Shown here in pieces: positions 15,852-26,779 of a DNA stretch of 53,893 bases (positions within the stretch are counted from its first letter, which is position 1; every line of letters starts with the position of its first letter). The position numbers and the translations under genes are program-made. This DNA is from CAKRJP01 sp963589425 (GTDB lineage Bacteria; Bacillota; Clostridia; Lachnospirales; Lachnospiraceae). The notes beneath the pieces were generated by a model. It searched no databases. It was given only the letters and a program-made list of their open reading frames with translations, and was not told where the DNA came from. The DNA is taken from positions 1 through 53,893 of the forward strand of contig CAVAKZ010000012.1 in the NCBI GenBank assembly GCA_963589425.1, in the 5' to 3' direction.

Positions 15852-18800
15852 ATGAGTGGACAATTTTGTGTGAGAAATGAAAATAAAAGAAAAAGAGGTT
15901 TCACTCTAGTAGAACTTACAGTAGTTCTTGTGATTTTGGGCATTATTGCAGCTATAGCGGTTCCTTTCTTTATGAACTACTGGAAGAAAGCAGAGTTTCG
16001 AAAGAACCAGGAGAACGCCAAAACTGCCTATCTTGCGGCAGAATCAAAGCTTACCTACTACCGTTCTTCCGGTCAGTGGGACAAGTTTAAAAAAGAGATT
16101 TTAAAGGCCGCAAAAGATGGCACATTAGCAGAAAAAGCCAGCTTTGAGGAAGACAGTGACAGTGAACTGGATGGGCGAATTTACGCCATTAAATTAGACA
16201 AGAGTGCCGAGAATCAGACTGTGAAAAACAATCTGCTGCTAGAAATCTTGGACGATTATACCTATGATAAGGACTTCTTTAATGCCTCTATCTCGATTGA
16301 AATTGATATAGAATCGGGGGAGGTCTATTCTGCGTTCTACGGTTCTAAATGTAAAGGTCTCAATTATAAGGCGGATGACACTGATGGATATCTTACCATG
16401 CAGAAGCGAGACTACGACAGCAGAAAGGACCGTCTCCTGGGATACTACTCTACAGAAGACACGGTAAATAGTGTTAATCTAGAAGCAAAACGCCTTCGTA
16501 TCACTACGATCAATCTGGTAAATAGTGAAAAATTATATCTCAATTGGTCCAGCAACGCAGGCTCAGATTTGGGAGTAGACTATGACATTTCCTTCTATAA
16601 TAAGACGGGAGACAAGGAGCTGTTCTCTGTAAGAGTTTCTCAGATGGATATGAGAGCAGCCGGCTGGAGCGCCACCAATGCCGATTCTTCTATGGCAAGC
16701 CTTACAGTGAAGGACGCCGATGGAAAAGATAAGGGCGAATGGCAGTTCCCAGTCACCTACAGCGATAACAAATTCTCGTTGGTCTTAGATGCCATGATGT
16801 CAGCGAAAGTTCAGGCAACCTTGGACAAGCAGACAAGCACTGGTTCCACAAGCAGTGACTTGTTAAGAACATCTAGCATAAGTATTACTAGATTGGCATC
16901 TGTGGCAAGTGTCTTGTCTGAGCCTCAGACTATCTATGCAAAAGTAAAAGCTACGGCCTACTCAGGAAGCCAGAAACATGCATCTACAGTTGAGTACCGG
17001 GATAGTGAACAGGTAAAATCCAATACAGCTAATTCTATGTTTGGGGATGACACGGAACTAAGTAAGAAAAGTAAGAAAGTTACAGTAACTGCCTTCCGCC
17101 ACCTGTCTAATATTCGTTACTATGAAAAAAGTGTAGATAACAGTAAGAAAAGCGAGACAAGCTTTAAATTAAGCAATAAAAACATGGACTGGACCAGCGC
17201 AGGAACCGGAGTCTATGATTTTAAGACAGAGAAAACAAAAGCCGGAGCTAGCTTGCAAAAATTGACATGGAGGGAGAGTTCCTCAGAAAATAAGGTGGGA
17301 TTTCCAACTATTCAAGATTTGCCGGCAAAATATGAATTAACCGGGAAGGGTAGTAATACTCTAATAAGTAATCTTTACTTAAATGAAGAGTCTGTAGTAG
17401 TTGATGAGACAGCTGATACGCTGAGTCAAAGCAAGACTCAGTATCTTGGACTTTTTGGTGAGGTTGAAGGTGGAGTTAGTGGTATAAGCTTCAAAGATCC
17501 AACCCTTACAATAGGAACAAGCAAGACATCTTCTTTAGGAAGTTTAAATTCCTTACGAGGAGTAGGAATCCTGGCAGGAAGAAGCGAAGGAACCCTTGAA
17601 GATGTGGCACTGACAGTTTCCGATAGTAAAAAAGACAGCCCTGTCTTAGAAACGGATTTAAGTAATGATAAGGCTACATATGTATGCGTAGGATCTTTGG
17701 TTGGAGCTGTTGCTAAAACAAGCGGGAATGACCTCTTAAACTCACCTACATCGGGAGCTGTTAGAAATCTCCAGGTGGAAGGAAAAATGAAGGTAGAGCT
17801 TCCGCAAGAAGACAAAAATATCGCTGAATTTTGCGGAGTAGGTGGAGTTGTAGGATATGCTAAACTTAATAAGGAAAAAGAGAATGTGCAAATTTCAGCT
17901 TGTCACTCTAGCTTGGAAATTTCAGCCAATCGATATGCTGGTGGGATCGTAGGTCGAGTAGATAGTAATATTGATGCGAGTCAATATGAAGGTGCAAGTG
18001 AAAGCACTTTGAGAAACCTGGCCAATGTAATTGATTGTCAAAGTGAAAGTCTTGTTCGCTGTACTTCTTCTGATACAGATTCTGAAACAGCTGAAGGAAA
18101 TTACTTTGGTGGCATTGTGGGCTATGCAGAAAAGGCCTTGCTTTATAACGTAAGCAGTGCCTCGGGTCTGGGTGACGGCTTCTCTTACTCGGATCATGTA
18201 GGCGAAAAAGACCAATATCTTTTAGGAGATTATGTAGGAGGAATTGCCGGATACGCCCAGGATACTCTTTTGGCTAATTGCTCCACCCAGAAGAATGGAT
18301 ATATTTTAGGAAATGATTATGTAGGAGGAATTGCAGGAGGTCTTGGAGGCAGTGTGACAGAGGCAATCCAGACCATTACTGAGGATGCTGTAGGAGCTAC
18401 TGTCAATGCTAGCTATGTAATAGGAAATAATTACGTAGGTGGTATTACGGGAATCAACCAGGAAAAGGTAACTTTGAAGAACTGCATCAATAATGGTGTG
18501 GCTGCAGCTTATGAAAAGTATGTGGGAGGTATTGTAGGATACAATGCAAAAGACTCCGCGATTCAGGATTGCGCCAGCTACCTGTCCGATTATGATAACT
18601 CAGTCTTCAATATGATCACAAATGAGTGGGATGCGAAAGCAGACTATGCAGGAGGAATTGCAGGATATAATAACGGAGCTATCCGATTCTCTTCGGAGAG
18701 TGAGGCTGTGACAGTAAAATCAGTTTCCAGTATAGTAGTAGGCCGGGATTACATCGGAGGAATCGCAGGATTTAACGATAAAGAAGGAACTTTAGATGTC

Positions 18801-21800
18801 AATTATACCTTGATTGGAGGTAAGATATATGCCTATGGAAATTGTGCCGGAGGAATCTTTGGATTAAATGCATCAGAGAGTATCTTGAGCGAAGATTTAT
18901 CCATCAAACCATCCAGCCTACGGGGAAACTATTACGTGGGAGGATGTATAGGTGCCAATGTAGTAGCTTTGACCCATGATGTTACCATAGGTGGAATTCG
19001 GACAGATAATACCTTGGGACAAATTTCCGGAACTGCTTTTTGTGGAGGCCTTATTGGATATGAGAGAACCTATAGCAAAGATCAATTGACTTACTCAACA
19101 TTGTTGGAAGCCCTTGAAAGTGCCCCACAAAGCCTATTGCCCGGTCTTGATGACAAAGGAGTGCCGACCAAGGTGACTGAGTCAGACAATGAATATACAT
19201 TGACCCTTACTAGTAGCAACAACATTCCGGTGCAAGGAGAAATCTATGTAGGCGGTATCGTAGGTTACTGCGAAAAAAATAGTAAGCTTCTTATGCAAGG
19301 ATGTGAAAACAGCGGAGATCTTTCTTTAAAGGGTGATGTTTACAGTAAGGGTGTTGTATTAGGAGACTTTGAGAGAAGTTCAGAAATTTCCCTATCAGAT
19401 GAGGATGTAGAAAAAAATGCTGATGAGGTGTCTATACATTTTGCCGGCGGTATCATCAGTATAAATTTGGAAAACCAGATCATCGACAGCTGCAAAAATA
19501 CAGGAAATATGTCTGGATTTGATGGAATCGGGGGCATGGTTGGACTAAATGCTGGACTAATTACCAACTGTAGCCTGAACCAGCATTTTGGCAATGCAGC
19601 TTTAAACTATGTAGGAGGAATTGCCGGAGTAAATATTGGAACAAATAGAAAGAAAACTTATGACCACACTACTTATACCACGGGAACGATTGAAGACTGT
19701 AGCACGCTGGAGAATAAAACTCTTTCTGGCAACAGTGACGTAGGCGGTATTGTCGGATGGAACATGAGTGGGGGCCTTCTAAAGGATAATACAAGCAATG
19801 GCAATATAACCGGAGCAGGAGATGAAGCAATTGGTGGCTTGGCAGGACGAAACAGCGGAACCGTCATAGTTGCAGCAGATGGAAATAAAGCCACAAGAAT
19901 CATAAGCGGTGCCAATGCAACAGGAGTAGGTGGCATTGTAGGTGTAAATGGAGAAAGTGGAACTCTTCAGCTAGGGGACGATAGTGACAGCTCGGTAGTG
20001 GCAGTGGGAAACAAAACCTCTGTGGAAGGATCTAGCCAGGTAGGAGGAATCATAGGCTACAATGAGGGAGACCTTGGAAAGCAGGACCAAAAGGCTTACA
20101 TCATTAACCGGGCCAAAAGTGTTCGTGCGACCCATGGTTACGCCGGAGGAATTGTAGGTGACACGAAAGGAGATATTTATTACGGAAAAAATGAAGGATC
20201 TTCTGTAACAGCAGACCAAGGCTATGCCGGAGGAATAACAGCTTATAACCGTGAAAATAGCACTATTTTTGCTTGCGAAAACCATGGAAACGTAAGCAGT
20301 TCCAGTGGCTATGCCGGAGGTATTGCAGGGGAAAATGCCGGGACTATTAATGCATGTTTGGTGGGAGACCAGGATACAAGTGTAAAAATTTTCAGTTTGG
20401 GCGTTCAGGAAGCTGGGGCTGTGGTAGCAGTAAATGCAGGCACAGGTACCATTACCGACAGTAAACCTGAAAAAAATGTTACTCTTGGAGAAAATGCAAG
20501 CATCTATGGAGGCGTGGCAGGTCGTAATCAAGGGACAATCCAAGATTCTGATGACTTTCAGATAACAGATATTCCTAACGTCACCACCATACAGGGCAGC
20601 TTGACAGTAGGTGGGGCAGTAGGAATTAATGAAAAAAATGCCGAAATTAACAATGTGTCAGTGAGTTCTGGACAGAACAACGAAACCATGACAGGATTTA
20701 CCGGATACAGGTACCTGGGAGGTCTAGTAGGAGACAACTACGGACAAGTGAAGAACTCCGACTTCACAGGATACATAAAAGAAGCTTCCGGCATGGCAGG
20801 AAACTGTTATGGAGGTATTGCCGGAATCAACGAGGCTGGTGCTAGCCTTACAAGCTGTAGCATTGGCTATATTAGTATGGATATCCAGGGTGTTTATTCA
20901 GCTACAAGTAACAGTTCCGTTTCCCAGAAAGAAAACCTTTCTACCCATGTCGGAGGAATTGTCGGAAAGAATGAAAAGGATGCAAAGGTTTCCGGATGTA
21001 CACTAGAGAATAATGAGAAAAGCGTATTGGCAGCTAAGTATGGAATGTTAGGTGGTGTGGCAGGCTTCAATAAAGGATCTATAGAAGAATCCGGAGACAG
21101 CATCACAGCAGATGTCATGAAGGCAGATACCCTAGATCAATTGGTTGCAAATGCTAAAGATAAGGGCTTAGCGGCGGCTAGTAGCTATGTGGCATATGAA
21201 TCGGGAAAGCAATTGGAAAAACTTCATTATAGCGGTGATAATTCTGATTCATGGGTTTCTAAGAATCGCCTTCAGCTGTATATGGATACCAATGGAAATA
21301 TTGGCGGAATTACCGCTTATAATTCCACCACCGGAGCGGTTAATGAGTGTGTCTCTGGAAACTGGTTTTTGTCCAACAAGTCTGAGCAGGTTGGAGTAGG
21401 TACTGGCGGAATCATAGGGATGAATGAGTCGGAGAAAGATACTAGCAAGCTGGTGAATGCTGCCTTTATAGGACGATATATTAAATCAGAGAGTACTAAC
21501 CGATTTGCCGGTGGAATCATAGGAAATCAGAATAATTCCACAAGCAAAGATTGGACTATTGAGATGGCGGTGAACTTTGGAACTGTTTATTGCTTTAATA
21601 CTCATTATTCCGGAGGAATTGTTGGACAGTGGACAGGAAGTGGAGGAACTATTCAAAACTGCAGAAATTATGGAATGCTGCAGACAACCTATGCTGCAGG
21701 CTGGGTAGGAGCTTCCGGAGGAATTGTAGCTCAACTTTATCATGCATCAGATAATCATGAATATAATATTATTGGGTGTGAAAACTATGGAAGTATTTAT

Positions 21801-24800
21801 AAGAGAAATGGTTCAGATGGTAATGGTGCCAATGACAGTGCCGGTATTCTTGGAAACGTAACCACCTTCCAAACTTCTACATCTCAGAACTTTACGATTC
21901 GGATTTTGGATTGTATGAATGGACCGGGAGCAAAGATTTACTCTGCTTCCATGGCGTCAGGAATCTTTGGATTTATGTCCTGTGATAATCCCAGTGCTGC
22001 TAATATTCAAACATCTACCAAAGATGTGAAAATTCAAATAGAGCGTTGCAGAAATTTTGCCAGTGAGATGGCTGGAAGTTCCTTTACTGGAGGAATTGTA
22101 GGAGCAAGATATGGAGGATGGAATAATACAATTGTAAAGGATTGCTATTCTCCGAATTTTAGAGGGTATGGTATTTTCTCCAATGGTATTAATAACGGAG
22201 ATGATTGCTGGAGCAATAATCCTCCTGGAAATTATAAAAACTTATTCTACTATGATGTGAAGAATAGTAAGGGATTTTATGGAAATACGAACTTTGAATT
22301 AGGAATCCAAGCATTAGACAAGACCATCACTAAAGGTTCAGGTAGTCTTACATTGACAAAAGGCAACCTAGACAAATTTACCGGACATTGTGGCAGTGTG
22401 GATTTGCTGAAAACAGCGAATGGAAAATACGTGGTTGTAAAAATGAATTCCGATGTATGGTGGATGAACGGTGATTACTGCTATATAGATGTCAATAATT
22501 ATGTTCGGAATGGTAGCGATGGGAATAAGATCATCGGTCAGGTACTCTATGAGGTGGATGAAAATTATTCATCTAGTAGTCAGATTAGTACAATAGCAGT
22601 AAAGGAGACTAATCCGTCAAAGAATACTTTGGCATTTAGTGCCAGAGAAAGCTATCGAAGAATTGAGGGGATTTATATCAATGCTTCAGGGCAAGAACAG
22701 CTCTTGGCACCTACAAGTGCAAGTGCAGAGATTGAGGATGGAAAACTAAGCATTTCCATTACACCAAATACCATGGAAAAATCAATCTATGGCTGTTTGG
22801 AAGATAATACTACGAAATGCGATCCTTTCAAATATCTCATTACCGTGACGAATGATTCAGAAACTAAAACCTATGAAATGTACGAAGAAGAGGGAAGCTT
22901 CGACCTTCCTGATGATCTGACAGGACAAGTTTCTGTGTTTGTTCAGGCAGTTAGCATGTTTGATGATGTAAAGGCTTCAGCCAGATATGAAGTAGAAGAC
23001 TTAACCATTCATGGAGCCTTGCCGGAGCCGGATGTGAAATTGGTGATTGTCTCACAGGACGGAGGTAGTTACTATAATAATCACACCTATCAAGTAGTGC
23101 TGAATAACCTAGAAGAGTATACTGCAAAAGATAAAAATGGGGATGACTTGTATCCGGGTTGGCAGGTAACTGTGAATATTGTAGGTGCTGGAAATATAAC
23201 CATAAGTAAAAACAATCCTACACCGACGTGGAGCTACACTTATGGAGGAAATAAAGAGGCTCAGTCGAAGTCTTTCCAGATGATTTCAAAAGCAAGCATT
23301 TCCGGAGGTTCTAAGGTATGGGAAGATTCCAAGGAAGTGACTAGCTCAGTTAGACTTTGTAATAATTACAGACCACCTAGAGCTTTGAAATCATGGGATC
23401 CTCTTACACAGACTGTTACGGTAACTGGAACTAGTTTGAATAATCTGGCAGTTAAAATAGAATTAGATGCCGGAAGCACTGCTACAGACGTTCCACCAAT
23501 CTACAGGGCTGAACTGGTTGGAGATTGGAGGGATGAAAGCGAGGTAGTATTTGCGAAAGAAGATATCTTACTGGTATCTAAGGGAAAGGCCTCTGCCAGC
23601 TTCTCAAATCTACCGGAAGCTATAAAAGATGCAAGCAACTTAAAAGTGCGTCTTTGGTTTGCTGCTACTGGAGAGGGACCGGTTTATACCTACTATGAAG
23701 TTGATGCAAAGGAAAATGCCAATGTAACAGAACTAGTTTCTGTGTCTGAGGATGGAACCCCGACCTACAGGTATCTTCACAGTACACCTTTGGAAAATTA
23801 TAATGGCTATTATGATAACTATGTAAACGAATTAAGCACTGGAATTTCCTGGTTACCGGCCCCGGTTTTAGAAGGAGCAGATTCAGATGATTATAAAGAG
23901 GTAGAGACTACCGGGGACAATGGGGAATTATATTATACATTTTCCTGGGATCAAAAGGTTTCAGGAACGGATAATGCATCCTACGAAGTATCTATGATAG
24001 GTATTGATAAAAACGGCAAAGAGGTTCGAATTGATACATCCGATGCCTACAAAGCTGGAAAAAGTCTGACAATTGACGGTTCTAAGTGGAATTACACCCA
24101 GGTACAATTAACCGTTACAAGAATCGGAGATTCTAGCAGCAAGCAGATTGGTTTGTCTACCACAGGAAGCTATAAAATAAAACAGAGGCTTACAAAGCCT
24201 GCCCAGCCCAGCTTAAGCTTGCTAAGTCAAAACGAGCTTCTCTACAAGCTTAGTTGGGATGCTCTTTCTTCAGAAGAAGGGGTGGAAGGATATCAGGCTT
24301 ATATTCAGGCATATGGCAGAGATGATAAGCTAGAAGAAGAGGAAGCCTTGGGAGAGCTTGTCACTACAGACCAAAAAGAAGGAAAAGTCTACAGACAGCA
24401 GGTGGATTTGGAAAATTATGCAGGAAAGCGTGTGTTGATCTATCTGGTGGCAAAGGCTAAGAAAGATGCTGCCTACTTGGACAGTGAGTCCGGTATCACC
24501 TATGAGCTCACAATACCGGAGCGAATAAAAACACCAAAGGTTAGCTGGAGTATTGACTGGGAGTATGAACAGGCAAATTATCTGGCTGCCGATGCCTTTG
24601 AAGAGGGTGGCCTTACTGTAAGCCTAAAGGCTGACAAAGACAGCATTCCTCCTGGAGGAAGTGCCTACCTATTAAAAGCTTATGTTTATGATAGTAAAGA
24701 AGACGCCAAGAGCGCTACAGCTACAGATCCGGGAACTGCCTATAAGTTTAAATATCCTTTGGAAGAATCAGTAACCCAAATGGATGTAAACAGTTCCACA

Positions 24801-25655
24801 GACTATAGTCATAGCTTAAGTGGCTTGTCTGCAGAATATGCCGGAAAATGGATTGTCTTTTATAGTCGAATTTCCTCAGGTGCAGGAAACGTAAGTTCTA
24901 AGTGGGTAAAATCCGATGTTTACAGACTTCCATATGTACAGCTAAAATCTCCGGAGATTAGCTCAGAAGTAGAAGAAGGAGTAAGCTTCACCGCAAATGT
25001 CCAGTCCACACCATATGTTCCGGGACAGGATGAGACCTGGACAGGAAAAAGAACCTACCTTAGCTGGGAAAGTGTCTCCTGTGCCAGTGCCTATGAAGTA
25101 AATCTAAATGGAAAGATTACTGAGGATGGCAGTTCCGGTGAGAAACGCAGCATAGGAAGCAAGCTGCGATTCGTAGAAGGAACAGATGGGGTGACGGTTC
25201 AGATCTGGAGAGAAGTGGAAGAAAAGATTAGTGACACCGAGACCAAGACGATATGGAAGTGGGTAACTCTAGAAGAGGAGGCCCAGGATATTCCGGAAGG
25301 AACAGCCGAGACGGATATTTTACATAGCTTTGAAATTCCTGACTACGGTGTGACGGCAACAGGAACCTATACAGCAGCCGATGGAAGTAACCCGGTATAT
25401 ACGGTGACCTTGAGTAGTCAGCTAGTGGTGCAAAAGATGGAAGATGGAAGCTATAAGTACAGTTTGAAGCTGCCGGATGTAGCAGATATGAAGGCGGCAG
25501 ATGACAGTATAGTGACAAACGATGACTTTGGCATTTCTACATTAGTAGAGGCATATAGTAATGTGAGTGAAAATGTGGCAGATGTGACAAAAGAGAATGC
25601 GGAGCAAAAGAGTGAGGCATACGTAAGGTCCAAGGAGTGTAAGATTGAGTGGTAG
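15852..25655 (+). CDS. giant prepilin-like GLUG-repeat surface protein (3267 aa)
   Basis: The N-terminus is a class III-type prepilin leader: basic stretch NKRKRG, cleavage after Gly16, then FTLVELTVVLVILGIIAAIA with Glu at +5 and a continuing amphipathic helix. Residues about 45-550 look like a beta-rich pilin head plus extra domains. Residues about 550-2090 hold roughly 38 GLUG-type repeats (YVGGIVGYN, YAGGIAGEN and similar), as in bacterial surface and IgA-protease-like proteins, with spacers of about 25-60 residues. Residues about 2390-3267 look like tandem fibronectin/Ig-like beta domains. There is no LPXTG or C-terminal membrane anchor, so the only anchor is the pilin helix. It heads the pilus gene cluster, and prepilin peptidase, PilB and PilC are encoded behind it. 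Likely a pilus-tip or pilus-associated adhesin; ordinary pilins are 120-200 residues. ATG 15852 has a weakly placed GAGGA; GTG 15870 is the alternative. Confidence 0.85.
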   Translation: MSGQFCVRNENKRKRGFTLVELTVVLVILGIIAAIAVPFFMNYWKKAEFRKNQENAKTAYLAAESKLTYYRSSGQWDKFKKEILKAAKDGTLAEKASFEEDSDSELDGRIYAIKLDKSAENQTVKNNLLLEILDDYTYDKDFFNASISIEIDIESGEVYSAFYGSKCKGLNYKADDTDGYLTMQKRDYDSRKDRLLGYYSTEDTVNSVNLEAKRLRITTINLVNSEKLYLNWSSNAGSDLGVDYDISFYNKTGDKELFSVRVSQMDMRAAGWSATNADSSMASLTVKDADGKDKGEWQFPVTYSDNKFSLVLDAMMSAKVQATLDKQTSTGSTSSDLLRTSSISITRLASVASVLSEPQTIYAKVKATAYSGSQKHASTVEYRDSEQVKSNTANSMFGDDTELSKKSKKVTVTAFRHLSNIRYYEKSVDNSKKSETSFKLSNKNMDWTSAGTGVYDFKTEKTKAGASLQKLTWRESSSENKVGFPTIQDLPAKYELTGKGSNTLISNLYLNEESVVVDETADTLSQSKTQYLGLFGEVEGGVSGISFKDPTLTIGTSKTSSLGSLNSLRGVGILAGRSEGTLEDVALTVSDSKKDSPVLETDLSNDKATYVCVGSLVGAVAKTSGNDLLNSPTSGAVRNLQVEGKMKVELPQEDKNIAEFCGVGGVVGYAKLNKEKENVQISACHSSLEISANRYAGGIVGRVDSNIDASQYEGASESTLRNLANVIDCQSESLVRCTSSDTDSETAEGNYFGGIVGYAEKALLYNVSSASGLGDGFSYSDHVGEKDQYLLGDYVGGIAGYAQDTLLANCSTQKNGYILGNDYVGGIAGGLGGSVTEAIQTITEDAVGATVNASYVIGNNYVGGITGINQEKVTLKNCINNGVAAAYEKYVGGIVGYNAKDSAIQDCASYLSDYDNSVFNMITNEWDAKADYAGGIAGYNNGAIRFSSESEAVTVKSVSSIVVGRDYIGGIAGFNDKEGTLDVNYTLIGGKIYAYGNCAGGIFGLNASESILSEDLSIKPSSLRGNYYVGGCIGANVVALTHDVTIGGIRTDNTLGQISGTAFCGGLIGYERTYSKDQLTYSTLLEALESAPQSLLPGLDDKGVPTKVTESDNEYTLTLTSSNNIPVQGEIYVGGIVGYCEKNSKLLMQGCENSGDLSLKGDVYSKGVVLGDFERSSEISLSDEDVEKNADEVSIHFAGGIISINLENQIIDSCKNTGNMSGFDGIGGMVGLNAGLITNCSLNQHFGNAALNYVGGIAGVNIGTNRKKTYDHTTYTTGTIEDCSTLENKTLSGNSDVGGIVGWNMSGGLLKDNTSNGNITGAGDEAIGGLAGRNSGTVIVAADGNKATRIISGANATGVGGIVGVNGESGTLQLGDDSDSSVVAVGNKTSVEGSSQVGGIIGYNEGDLGKQDQKAYIINRAKSVRATHGYAGGIVGDTKGDIYYGKNEGSSVTADQGYAGGITAYNRENSTIFACENHGNVSSSSGYAGGIAGENAGTINACLVGDQDTSVKIFSLGVQEAGAVVAVNAGTGTITDSKPEKNVTLGENASIYGGVAGRNQGTIQDSDDFQITDIPNVTTIQGSLTVGGAVGINEKNAEINNVSVSSGQNNETMTGFTGYRYLGGLVGDNYGQVKNSDFTGYIKEASGMAGNCYGGIAGINEAGASLTSCSIGYISMDIQGVYSATSNSSVSQKENLSTHVGGIVGKNEKDAKVSGCTLENNEKSVLAAKYGMLGGVAGFNKGSIEESGDSITADVMKADTLDQLVANAKDKGLAAASSYVAYESGKQLEKLHYSGDNSDSWVSKNRLQLYMDTNGNIGGITAYNSTTGAVNECVSGNWFLSNKSEQVGVGTGGIIGMNESEKDTSKLVNAAFIGRYIKSESTNRFAGGIIGNQNNSTSKDWTIEMAVNFGTVYCFNTHYSGGIVGQWTGSGGTIQNCRNYGMLQTTYAAGWVGASGGIVAQLYHASDNHEYNIIGCENYGSIYKRNGSDGNGANDSAGILGNVTTFQTSTSQNFTIRILDCMNGPGAKIYSASMASGIFGFMSCDNPSAANIQTSTKDVKIQIERCRNFASEMAGSSFTGGIVGARYGGWNNTIVKDCYSPNFRGYGIFSNGINNGDDCWSNNPPGNYKNLFYYDVKNSKGFYGNTNFELGIQALDKTITKGSGSLTLTKGNLDKFTGHCGSVDLLKTANGKYVVVKMNSDVWWMNGDYCYIDVNNYVRNGSDGNKIIGQVLYEVDENYSSSSQISTIAVKETNPSKNTLAFSARESYRRIEGIYINASGQEQLLAPTSASAEIEDGKLSISITPNTMEKSIYGCLEDNTTKCDPFKYLITVTNDSETKTYEMYEEEGSFDLPDDLTGQVSVFVQAVSMFDDVKASARYEVEDLTIHGALPEPDVKLVIVSQDGGSYYNNHTYQVVLNNLEEYTAKDKNGDDLYPGWQVTVNIVGAGNITISKNNPTPTWSYTYGGNKEAQSKSFQMISKASISGGSKVWEDSKEVTSSVRLCNNYRPPRALKSWDPLTQTVTVTGTSLNNLAVKIELDAGSTATDVPPIYRAELVGDWRDESEVVFAKEDILLVSKGKASASFSNLPEAIKDASNLKVRLWFAATGEGPVYTYYEVDAKENANVTELVSVSEDGTPTYRYLHSTPLENYNGYYDNYVNELSTGISWLPAPVLEGADSDDYKEVETTGDNGELYYTFSWDQKVSGTDNASYEVSMIGIDKNGKEVRIDTSDAYKAGKSLTIDGSKWNYTQVQLTVTRIGDSSSKQIGLSTTGSYKIKQRLTKPAQPSLSLLSQNELLYKLSWDALSSEEGVEGYQAYIQAYGRDDKLEEEEALGELVTTDQKEGKVYRQQVDLENYAGKRVLIYLVAKAKKDAAYLDSESGITYELTIPERIKTPKVSWSIDWEYEQANYLAADAFEEGGLTVSLKADKDSIPPGGSAYLLKAYVYDSKEDAKSATATDPGTAYKFKYPLEESVTQMDVNSSTDYSHSLSGLSAEYAGKWIVFYSRISSGAGNVSSKWVKSDVYRLPYVQLKSPEISSEVEEGVSFTANVQSTPYVPGQDETWTGKRTYLSWESVSCASAYEVNLNGKITEDGSSGEKRSIGSKLRFVEGTDGVTVQIWREVEEKISDTETKTIWKWVTLEEEAQDIPEGTAETDILHSFEIPDYGVTATGTYTAADGSNPVYTVTLSSQLVVQKMEDGSYKYSLKLPDVADMKAADDSIVTNDDFGISTLVEAYSNVSENVADVTKENAEQKSEAYVRSKECKIEW

Positions 25656-25860
25656 CGCCTGACCTTTGGTGAAAGGGACGGACTCGATGCAATAATCAAA
25701 AACATCGAAGACTCGCTCCCGCTCCATTCCGCACGCAGCGGTACTAAGGGGCCAAAATACGGCCCCTAAGGACCGGCGTGCTCCAAGGGTCTTCGCTGCT
25801 TTCGCTTATTGCTTCGATCCTGACATTCGCAAAAGGGAGAGATTGGGCGCTAGGCGTTTT
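25653..25860. repeat. long imperfect palindrome, copy 1 (core 25707-25794)
   Basis: This fills most of the 298-nt gap between the giant pilin gene and the PilX-like gene. The apex is AGGGGCC-AAAATAC-GGCCCCT (25747-25767). An 88-bp core running from GAAGACTC to GGGTCTTC is shared, inverted, with the element at 31255-31605. Outside the core the arms still pair with each other (GCAATAA 25689-25695 with TTATTGC 25806-25812; TAGCGCC at the pilin stop codon with GGCGCTA near 25847) but are unrelated to those of copy 2. No ORF or transposase is present. There is no T run to make it a simple terminator. Confidence 0.8.
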
Positions 25861-25953
25861 AGACGGAGTGAAAATAGACTCTGAGGTTTAGATGTGGATG
25901 CAAGTTTGTTTGGATCTAAACACTTGTAGTATTCTTTGTGATGAGGAGTTGGC

Positions 25954-26763
25954 ATGATGGGATGGCAGTGCTTAAAACTGAATAGAAGAAGTGGAGTGGC
26001 TATGGTTTTGGTGCTCTGCGTGTCTGCCTTCTTTGTGGCTTTTGCGGCTGCTATGGTTTATGCGGCTGGTATGGTGACGGCCCAGTCTAATCAGAGGCTT
26101 AAGGAGGAGCGGTGCTACCAGCTGGCTAAAAGCTATGGAAAGGTGCTGACTAAAGAACTTACAAAGTATGAAAAGAAAACCGATGATGCAGGTAATAGCC
26201 TGGCAAGTGGTAGTTTTTATGCCTTTGCCAACTACTTTCTGGATAGCTCCCAGTACCTTGAGTACAACTCGGACTATAGTTCCAGTACTACTTACAATTT
26301 TGTGCTGGATGATGCCGAATTGACCGATTTGTTTCAGTCGCCACTAGGTGATACATCCTATGGGAATATAACGCTCTCCTTAAAAAAAGAGGCGAATTCT
26401 AATGAGGATACAAATTCTATGGAAGGTGGAGAGATAACTGATGTAAAAAGTGGCACAGATTATACACCCACAATTTCCTCCATCGAAAATACCACGGTGC
26501 GCAGGTACAATTTGATTTTGGATGTAACATCCTATTATGAGGACGTGTCCTATACCTATACCCAGGAATTTTCCAGGGAAGAAAAGTACCCAGTTAGTTT
26601 TAAGTATGGAAATCAAGTGATCGTGTGGGATGCTGCTTATAAAGTGTGGAGAAATGATAATACGGCGGGGACAGAGTGTACAATTACAGAAGGTGATACG
26701 ATCACTTATGAGTATAAGACTTCTTCTCCGAGCTTAAGTAAATTTATAGAGAACAGCCTGTAG
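25954..26763 (+). CDS. PilX/GspK-like minor pilin
   Basis: 269 residues. Basic N-terminus (KLNRRSG), then a hydrophobic helix VAMVLVLCVSAFFVAFAAAM and a charged amphipathic continuation (SNQRLKEERCYQLAKSYGK). The layout is that of PilX/GspK-type minor pilins, which often lack Glu at +5, as here. The rest is Ser/Thr/Tyr-rich and probably an extracytoplasmic beta-rich domain. GAGGAG precedes ATG 25954 (ATG 25957 is equally possible). It probably helps prime the pilus tip together with the two prepilins behind it. Confidence 0.65.
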   Translation: MMGWQCLKLNRRSGVAMVLVLCVSAFFVAFAAAMVYAAGMVTAQSNQRLKEERCYQLAKSYGKVLTKELTKYEKKTDDAGNSLASGSFYAFANYFLDSSQYLEYNSDYSSSTTYNFVLDDAELTDLFQSPLGDTSYGNITLSLKKEANSNEDTNSMEGGEITDVKSGTDYTPTISSIENTTVRRYNLILDVTSYYEDVSYTYTQEFSREEKYPVSFKYGNQVIVWDAAYKVWRNDNTAGTECTITEGDTITYEYKTSSPSLSKFIENSL

Positions 26764-26779
26764 GAAGGGGTGGCTTTTG

